Source of the DNA: Oscillospiraceae bacterium
Lineage (GTDB): Bacteria > Bacillota > Clostridia > Oscillospirales > Ruminococcaceae
NCBI GenBank assembly: GCA_900757485.1
Contig: CAAEOA010000230.1
Location: forward strand, 1 to 9,718
Direction: 5' to 3'
Length of the DNA: 9,718 nt
Made by a program: the position numbers and the translations under genes
Shown here: piece after piece, positions 6,284-9,718 of the stretch
How the letters are laid out: every line of letters starts with the position of its first letter
How positions within the stretch are numbered: position 1 is the stretch's first letter
Notes under the pieces: model-generated
What the model was told of the DNA's origin: nothing
The model's database searches: none
Seen by the model: the letters and a program-made list of their open reading frames with translations, nothing else

Positions 6284-6599
6284 CGCGGTGCAGCTCGGCG
6301 TAGTCCTCTTTGCACACAAGGCTTTCCGCATTCTCCGCTCCGGCGAGAAGATTTCCGTCAAGATCGAGCGCGTCCAAAGACACATGGCGGCGTGTCTCCC
6401 TCTGATGGCTGTTGAAAGTGGGCTTGTTGCACTCCTCGTCCATGATCTCCTGCGCCGTGCGCCTTGTGACGGAGGCTTTGTCCTGCGCCCGGGAGAGCCT
6501 TTGCCGATAATCGTTCTCAATCCAGATCTCGCAGTCATTGTCAGGCACGTCGAGAATCAGGGGGTGGTTTTTGTCCTCGTAGTAAACGGTGATTTTCAT
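6183..6599 (-). CDS. Sigma-factor-like protein of Tn1549/Tn916-type elements, truncated
   Basis: ATG 6597-6599 has AAAGGAG upstream. The protein opens MKITVYYEDKNHPLILDVPD, then CEIWIENDYRQRL, QEIMDEECNKPTFNSHQRE, and a helix with LHRAISCLKPKQRDLL near residues 103-118. This is the recognisable N-terminal two thirds of the sigma-70-like small proteins carried by Tn1549/Tn916-type conjugative elements. The C-terminal region-4 helix-turn-helix, which would follow QRDLL, is missing. After about residue 117 the frame runs antisense through the truncated response regulator and stops at 6183. It therefore cannot bind a -35 element in the normal way. It lies downstream of a 69-residue gene and a structured leader. 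The family call is from recognition of the conserved opening and is fairly confident. Confidence 0.75.
   Translation of the reverse strand: MKITVYYEDKNHPLILDVPDNDCEIWIENDYRQRLSRAQDKASVTRRTAQEIMDEECNKPTFNSHQRETRRHVSLDALDLDGNLLAGAENAESLVCKEDYAELHRAISCLKPKQRDLLLYYHIRNYLRPKLLHISVRG
6244..6254. other. Recombination junction truncating two convergent genes
   Basis: The response-regulator homology on the plus strand stops after the NTI codons (to 6247), and the sigma-like homology on the minus strand stops at about 6250 within a QRDLLL region. Both genes lose their 3' ends at this point, and base composition changes from AT-rich to GC-richer DNA. The exact breakpoint is blurred by a short A-run. 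No target duplication or inverted terminal repeat is evident. Confidence 0.75.
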
Positions 6600-6604
6600 A
6601 AAAA

Positions 6605-6636
6605 GCTCCTTTCAGATCTCGGTTCGAAATCCGCAG
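6605..6636 (-). promoter_or_regulatory. Possible RBS-sequestering element in the leader
   Basis: On the minus strand GCTCCT (6640-6635) is complementary to AGGAGC (6610-6605) of the RBS for the sigma-like gene. It overlaps CTGCGGAT (6636-6629), which is complementary to ATCCGCAG near 6730-6723. Pairing of one would disturb the other, so the leader could switch between RBS-hidden and RBS-open forms. This is seen as complementarity only; no folding energy was computed. Confidence 0.4.
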
Positions 6637-6647
6637 GAGCCGTTTTT

Positions 6648-6730
6648 ATCCGCAGATACAAAAAGGCGGCCACAGGCACAGTCCTCTTTTGAGAGAGGTG
6701 TGTCCATGGCCGTCGTGCAGCTCTGCGGAT
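6648..6730 (-). terminator. Terminator-like nested hairpin before the sigma-like gene
   Basis: On the minus strand a long imperfect stem is formed by GGCCA/TGGCC (6711-6707 with 6672-6668), CACA/TGTG and CCTCT/AGAGG around a CTCAAA loop, followed within a few bases by T5 (6664-6660). An outer 9-bp stem, ATCCGCAGA (6730-6722) with TCTGCGGAT (6656-6648), encloses both hairpin and T-run. It lies between the 69-residue gene and the sigma-like gene, so it could attenuate read-through. Confidence 0.6.
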
Positions 6731-6751
6731 CCCGTTATTTACTTGTTTGGA

Positions 6752-6961
6752 TTATTCCTGTTTATTGGCGCTCTCCACACGGAAAGCGCGGCTTGCAAGC
6801 CGGGTGATATGGGTCACGGTGCCCTCACGCTCGACGGTGAACCTTTCACCGACAGGCAGGCGCAGCCGCGTCCGGCAGCCCTTATACAGCGTCTCGATTT
6901 CTCCGGTGACAGCGTCGCCCTTACAGGCAAGCCGTCCCAGACAGTCCCGTATTTCATCCAT
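6752..6961 (-). CDS. Small hypothetical protein of conjugative-element type
   Basis: A 69-residue protein from ATG 6959-6961, with AAAGGAG 7 bases upstream. The sequence starts MDEIRDCLGRLACKGDAVTG and contains ETLYKGCRTRLRLPVGERF and TVTHITRLASRAFRV, suggesting a short N-terminal helix followed by a small beta barrel. It has two cysteines about 17 residues apart and no membrane segment. I know similar small proteins from the regulatory ends of Tn1549-like elements, where they stay unnamed. It is the first gene after a promoter covered by the 18-bp operator-like palindrome and is followed by the structured leader of the sigma-like gene, so it is likely controlled by the XRE protein. Function unknown. 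Confidence 0.75.
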   Translation of the reverse strand: MDEIRDCLGRLACKGDAVTGEIETLYKGCRTRLRLPVGERFTVEREGTVTHITRLASRAFRVESANKQE

Positions 6962-6980
6962 TGCCTACTCCTTTCATCGT

Positions 6981-7009
6981 ATAATATTCGCATAATTGCG
7001 AACACGCAG
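6981..7009 (-). promoter_or_regulatory. Promoter of the 69-residue gene with XRE-type operator (site 2)
   Basis: On the minus strand the palindrome GTTCGCAATTATGCGAAT (7003-6986) is followed directly by TATTAT (6986-6981), a fair -10; the -35 position (about 7009-7004, CTGCGT) is poor. The palindrome fills the space between them. It is nearly identical to site 1 in the XRE leader at 8058-8075. A protein bound here would block RNA polymerase or, given the poor -35, could instead activate. Confidence 0.65.
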
Positions 7010-7012
7010 GGT

Positions 7013-7032
7013 AAAAAAATCCCGCAGGATTT
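7013..7032 (-). terminator. Rho-independent terminator after the ImmA/IrrE gene
   Basis: Directly after the TGA of the ImmA/IrrE gene, the minus strand has AAATCC (7032-7027), loop TGCG and GGATTT (7022-7017), running into a T-run that ends at 7013. The stem is short but the arrangement is classical. It would insulate the promoter of the 69-residue gene from the XRE-ImmA operon. Confidence 0.65.
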
Positions 7033-7644
7033 TCATATCAGGGCAAATTCCTTCAGGCGTATTTCCATTGCCTGCTTGGACACCTCAAAGGTTTCCGCCA
7101 TTTTGCAGACGAACTCATGCTTCGACCAGCACATGGGACGGAGTGCGTAAAAGCGGCGTTTGACCTGTCCGTTGGGCATCAGGAGAGCTTTGGCAAGGTA
7201 GTTTGCCTGCCATTCCGTAGCGTCCTCGTCGGTATCGTGGTTATACAAAGCGGCGGCGACGCCTGTCCCGCTGAAGATGCGCTTGTGAAGGATGTAGTGT
7301 GCCAGCTCATGGGCCAGCGTAAAGCGCAGTCTGCCGTAGCAGCGTTCATCTTCAAGAAGCGACGCTTCGATCAGCATGGTACCGCCTTCCACGCGCATCA
7401 AGGCATAGTCGCCTCTGTCCCGGTCGTAGTAGGTGGTAACGCCGCTGTCGTAGATCATTCTGCCCAGCTCACGGGCGTCGTTGGTAAGGTACTGGTATTC
7501 AATACGCAGTCCGAAGGTCTTTTCGATGATGGTTTCAATCGGCACGGCCTGGGGTCTGCCGCTGAGATATCCTGCGTCATATTGCAGCAGCGTGTGGCGG
7601 GCAATGGTTTCCAGTGCCTGCGGGCGGTAGTAAAGTGTTGCCAT
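7033..7644 (-). CDS. ImmA/IrrE family metallopeptidase
   Basis: A 203-residue protein from ATG 7642-7644, with AAAGGAA about 10 bases upstream. The zinc motif HELAH is at residues 112-116 (H112, E113, H116), in the family context FTLAHELAHYILH, and the third ligand E144 lies in the EWQANYLAKALLMP block that is the second hallmark of the ImmA/IrrE (COG2856, peptidase M78) family. The C-terminal part (about 170-200) holds the helices FVCKMAETFEVSKQAMEIRL. In ICEBs1 and many phages, ImmA cleaves the partner XRE repressor ImmR to switch the element on. Here it follows an XRE gene by 26 bases in the same operon, so the same role is likely. It has no signal peptide. The catalytic residues look intact. 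Confidence 0.92.
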   Translation of the reverse strand: MATLYYRPQALETIARHTLLQYDAGYLSGRPQAVPIETIIEKTFGLRIEYQYLTNDARELGRMIYDSGVTTYYDRDRGDYALMRVEGGTMLIEASLLEDERCYGRLRFTLAHELAHYILHKRIFSGTGVAAALYNHDTDEDATEWQANYLAKALLMPNGQVKRRFYALRPMCWSKHEFVCKMAETFEVSKQAMEIRLKEFALI

Positions 7645-7670
7645 CGGCGTATTCCTTTCCGTCCGAAGGC

Positions 7671-8039
7671 TTAGTCGGACTCTTTTGTAATGCGGCGGAT
7701 GAAATCTTCCCATTGCTTATCCGTTACATTATGCTTTTTGGCTGTTCTGAGGGCGGCACGGACGATGTCCTTTTCCATGATGTATTCGGGCAGGTCCGCG
7801 CTCACCGTATGCCGCGATCTTGCGGCAAGGTCGTACATTTCCTCCGTTTCGGCTTCATTCAGATGCAGAAGCAGGGGGAGCTTTTCCAGAATCTCATCGG
7901 GAACGGGTCTGCGGTTTTTTTCGATGTCGCAGATATACACGGCGGAGAAGTCCAGTTTGATGGCAAGCTGCCGTGCGGACATTTCCCGTTCCATACGCTT
8001 TGCGATCAGAAAGTCCCCGAAGGTCTTTGCTCTGTTCAT
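7671..8039 (-). CDS. XRE family transcriptional repressor (ImmR-like)
   Basis: A 122-residue protein from ATG 8037-8039 with AAAGGAG upstream. The N-terminal helix-turn-helix covers about residues 7-60: FGDFLIAKRMEREMSARQLA, the recognition helix around DFSAVYICDIEKNRR, then LEKLPLLLHLNEAE. The C-terminal part (about 80-122) is helical and probably mediates dimerisation or the partner contact. The gene is read from a strong promoter at 8115-8087, and its leader contains a GTTCGC-N6-GCGAAC palindrome that probably is its own operator. It forms an operon with the ImmA/IrrE peptidase, the usual repressor/anti-repressor pair of conjugative elements and prophages. A second copy of the palindrome controls the 69-residue gene. 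Confidence 0.9.
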   Translation of the reverse strand: MNRAKTFGDFLIAKRMEREMSARQLAIKLDFSAVYICDIEKNRRPVPDEILEKLPLLLHLNEAETEEMYDLAARSRHTVSADLPEYIMEKDIVRAALRTAKKHNVTDKQWEDFIRRITKESD

Positions 8040-8057
8040 ATGGCGGCTCCTTTCTCG

Positions 8058-8075
8058 GTTCGCTTTTTTGCGAAC
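8058..8075 (-). promoter_or_regulatory. XRE-type operator (site 1) in the XRE leader
   Basis: On the minus strand GTTCGCAAAAAAGCGAAC is a perfect 6-bp-arm palindrome with an A6 centre. It begins about 5 bases after the predicted transcription start, so a bound repressor would block early elongation or initiation: negative autoregulation. See site 2 at 6986-7003. Confidence 0.65.
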
Positions 8076-8086
8076 GCCGTAAGCAT

Positions 8087-8115
8087 ATTATATCCTGAAC
8101 TTTTTACGAATACAA
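8087..8115 (-). promoter_or_regulatory. Promoter of the XRE-ImmA operon
   Basis: On the minus strand TTGTAT (8115-8110) and a perfect TATAAT (8092-8087) are separated by 17 bases. Transcription would start near 8080, 40 bases ahead of the XRE start codon. Confidence 0.75.
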
Positions 8116-8131
8116 GGGGTTTCGGCAAAGT

Positions 8132-8168
8132 CAAAACGAGATGGGCGTTTTTGCACCCATCTCATTTT
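8132..8168. terminator. Terminator after the WYL regulator gene
   Basis: GAGATGGG (8138-8145) and CCCATCTC (8156-8163) form an 8-bp stem with a 10-base loop, flanked by T4 on either strand (8164-8168 and the complement of 8133-8136). It lies 23 bases after the WYL gene stop, so it probably ends that transcript, and it separates it from the XRE promoter. Confidence 0.7.
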
Positions 8169-8185
8169 CCGAACAGCGGCACAGC

Positions 8186-9151
8186 CTATGTCTGCAAAGC
8201 ATTTTTGAGCATTTCCCCATATTGCAAAACAACCTCTTCGGGAGCTGTGATCCGTATATCTCCGTTGAACTGAAACACCCATGCGAAAAAAGTCTGACTG
8301 ACGGAAACCTCCGCCACAGCCCTAAAGTGTCCGCAGTCACCCGGAACGGTATCTACCTCATCACCGAAGCGGTCTACGATATAATTCATCAGATCGTTTT
8401 TGCAGACCAGCGTAACCTTTTTGGTTTCACCGTCGTACATATCGAACACACGGCGGGTAAATTCCGGCAGGTTGAAATCGGCGGGCTTCGCTGCGGCGTC
8501 GGCGGAAAGGATTTCCACCTCCTTCATCCGATCCACCCGGAAGGTGCCGAGCTTTCGGTGCTTTTCGCTGTAACCGATGGCATAGTAATGATCCTCGTTC
8601 CATACCAAACAGTAGGGGGAGAAGAAATATCGCTTTCCATCGTTATTGGGGACTTGTTTTCGATGTTGGTCGTAGTGAAAGTACCGGAACGAAATCTGCT
8701 TCCCTCGGTTGATTGCCGTATTGATATTATCTACCAAATAGTAAATCTGCTCGTTCAGCGGTTTTACTCTCTCGGAAACATACAGATTGCTTTTCAGCTC
8801 CGCCGCCTGATGGATGCTGGTCATCTGCGACAGCTTTTCGATCAGCTCCGCGCTTTTCTTTACCGTGATGAATTTGGACGATTCCACCGCATCAATCAGC
8901 AGTTTCAACTCCGGCAGAGTAAATAAATGACTACTCAGGGAATAGCGGTTCTCACGGCTTCTTTCTTCTTCAATATCAATGCCAATATCACAGAGCTTCG
9001 CAATATCGCCCGGTATTGTTTTTCTGTCGCAGGAGATGCCGTTGCCCTTCAGAAAGGCGAGGATGTCCGCCGTTGTTGCATAATGCTCGGCATCCGTGTT
9101 TTGCCAAAGGTATTTCAATATGTATAACAGTCTGCTCTTGGATTCTGCCAT
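8186..9151 (-). CDS. WYL domain-containing transcriptional regulator
   Basis: A 321-residue protein from ATG 9149-9151, with AGGAG upstream. The N-terminal winged helix (about 5-70) contains HYATTADILAFLKGNGIS and RKTIPGDIAKLCDIGIDI, the usual HTH of this family. After a helical linker (about 75-130), the WYL domain covers about 140-215: KQISFRYFHYD, RYFFSPYCLVWNEDHYYAIG, and TFRVDRMKEVEIL with the conserved R205, D207 and R208. The C-terminal extension (WCX type, about 240-321) ends EEVVLQYGEMLKNAL. WYL proteins are regulators that sense nucleic-acid or nucleotide ligands, often controlling defence or metabolic genes. It sits 32 bases after the DUF5640-like gene and probably shares its transcript. 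Length is normal and no damage is visible. The target is unknown. Confidence 0.92.
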   Translation of the reverse strand: MAESKSRLLYILKYLWQNTDAEHYATTADILAFLKGNGISCDRKTIPGDIAKLCDIGIDIEEERSRENRYSLSSHLFTLPELKLLIDAVESSKFITVKKSAELIEKLSQMTSIHQAAELKSNLYVSERVKPLNEQIYYLVDNINTAINRGKQISFRYFHYDQHRKQVPNNDGKRYFFSPYCLVWNEDHYYAIGYSEKHRKLGTFRVDRMKEVEILSADAAAKPADFNLPEFTRRVFDMYDGETKKVTLVCKNDLMNYIVDRFGDEVDTVPGDCGHFRAVAEVSVSQTFFAWVFQFNGDIRITAPEEVVLQYGEMLKNALQT

Positions 9152-9183
9152 AGCGTCACTCCTGTTGTTTTTTGCGGAAGCCC

Positions 9184-9654
9184 TTATTTCTTTGAGCTTC
9201 TTTTCAGCTCGTATGTCCCGCCGACCGTGCCCTCGCCACCGATCAAGGTAAGGGTATTTACGTCAACGGTAAATTCATATTCGGAATCCCGCACCGACTC
9301 GTTGGCGTAATCGATCATGAGCTTATTGCCGTCGATGGTATAGGTGAAATCGTAGGATATGGAGGGCAGCTCCATTGCGCCGCTTCCGCTGCCGTCAAAG
9401 GAATAGGTGGTCGTTCCGTCGAACTCCCATGTGCCTGCAAGTGCGTCCGTGCCGCCGGAGCAGCCTTTTGCCAGCAGTATAATGCCAACGATGATTACCG
9501 CCAGTGCGGCGATCGCACCGCAAAGCACCATACGGCGCTGCGTCTGTTTTTTCTTCCTTTTTCTGATTCTCTCTACCGTTCGATCTGACTCGTTCGGGAA
9601 TCGTCCCGGCGGTTGCTGCCTGACGGGGCGGTTCGATTGATAATCCTGCATCAT
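9184..9654 (-). CDS. Membrane-anchored DUF5640-like protein
   Basis: A 156-residue protein. I start at ATG 9652-9654 (GGAG about 9 bases upstream); the frame is open to the window edge, but the upstream part lies in a strong hairpin. Layout: a polar, proline/arginine-rich cytoplasmic N-terminus (1-41, with RIRKRKKKQTQRR), one membrane segment (about 42-63, MVLCGAIAALAVIIVGIILLA), and a beta-rich extracytoplasmic domain (from about 73). That domain has the sequence LAGTWEFDGTTTYSFDGSGS, then FTYTIDGNKLMIDY and the closing GGTYEL. The LAGTWEFDG opening and the repeated strands fit the lipocalin-like DUF5640 group. A cysteine (C65) follows the membrane segment, but the placement does not fit a normal lipobox. 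It precedes the WYL gene in the same direction and likely forms an operon with it. Function unknown. Confidence 0.75.
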   Translation of the reverse strand: MMQDYQSNRPVRQQPPGRFPNESDRTVERIRKRKKKQTQRRMVLCGAIAALAVIIVGIILLAKGCSGGTDALAGTWEFDGTTTYSFDGSGSGAMELPSISYDFTYTIDGNKLMIDYANESVRDSEYEFTVDVNTLTLIGGEGTVGGTYELKRSSKK

Positions 9655-9677
9655 GTGGTTCTTCTCCAGTCCAAGCG

Positions 9678-9713
9678 AAAGGGCGATGACGGCAATGTCC
9701 GTCACCGCCCTTT
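9678..9713. repeat. Strong inverted repeat at the right edge
   Basis: AAAGGGCG (9678-9685) pairs with CGCCCTTT (9706-9713) and TGACGG (9687-9692) with CCGTCA (9699-9704), with one mismatch and a 6-base loop. It precedes the membrane-anchored gene. It could be a terminator stem for a gene beyond the window, though only three T's follow on either strand. Confidence 0.65.
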
Positions 9714-9718
9714 GCTCA

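Noticed and set aside
6689..7150. 153-codon plus-strand frame across the structured leader and the 69-residue gene
   Set aside because: It runs antisense through a gene with a good RBS, through a terminator and into ImmA; the translation shows no domain.
7117..8273. Long open frames on the plus strand (7117-7674 and 7614-8273)
   Set aside because: They are antisense to the ImmA/IrrE and XRE genes, which carry clear family motifs, RBSs, promoter and terminator.
8141..8926. 261-codon open frame on the plus strand opposite the WYL gene
   Set aside because: It lies entirely antisense to a clear WYL-family gene and its translation has no family character; it is a shadow of codon usage on the other strand.
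1..9718. CRISPR arrays, tRNA or rRNA genes, IS ends
   Set aside because: I saw no regularly spaced repeats, no cloverleaf-type sequence, no rRNA-like conserved stretches and no transposase.

Overview
The window looks like accessory DNA of a low- to mid-GC Clostridia-type Firmicute, probably a gut Oscillospirales/Lachnospirales relative. The grounds are strong AGGAGG-type ribosome binding sites, short leaders, TATAAT-type promoters and gene families familiar from that group. No gene allows a species call. Family names come from recognising motifs in translations; no database search was run.

Bases 1-5269 hold a run of small genes, all on the minus strand and so read right to left. First comes a gene broken by two apparent one-base losses (4546-5269), then a membrane protein gene with one such loss (4106-4539). 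After these come a signal-peptide protein with a C-terminal membrane anchor, three unrelated small proteins of about 136-148 residues, two tandem paralogous HExxH proteins sharing a conserved non-coding leader, and a secreted protein cut by the window edge. The mix of small unrelated proteins, most with their own RBS, resembles an orphan immunity (polyimmunity) array. That reading is inference.

Bases 5270-6247 are an AT-richer cassette on the plus strand: a divergent promoter region, a 67-residue excisionase-type HTH protein and an OmpR/VanR-type response regulator. The promoter is covered by a near-perfect 26-bp inverted repeat. The response regulator loses its recognition helix at about 6247.

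From about 6248 to the right edge the DNA is more GC-rich, and all genes are again on the minus strand. The left part resembles the control module of a Tn1549/Tn916-type conjugative element: XRE repressor, ImmA/IrrE metallopeptidase, a 69-residue protein, a structured leader, and a sigma-factor-like gene truncated at the same junction as the response regulator. An 18-bp operator-like palindrome occurs both in the XRE leader and at the promoter of the 69-residue gene. This suggests a circuit in which XRE represses, ImmA relieves, and the conditional transcript reaches the sigma-like gene through a terminator-like leader. To the right lie a WYL-domain regulator and a membrane-anchored DUF5640-like protein in a two-gene operon.

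The most interesting points are the shared operator, the leader of the sigma-like gene with alternative pairings, the two-way truncation junction near 6248, the duplicated HExxH genes whose leader looks better conserved than their coding sequence, and the three clustered homopolymer frameshifts.
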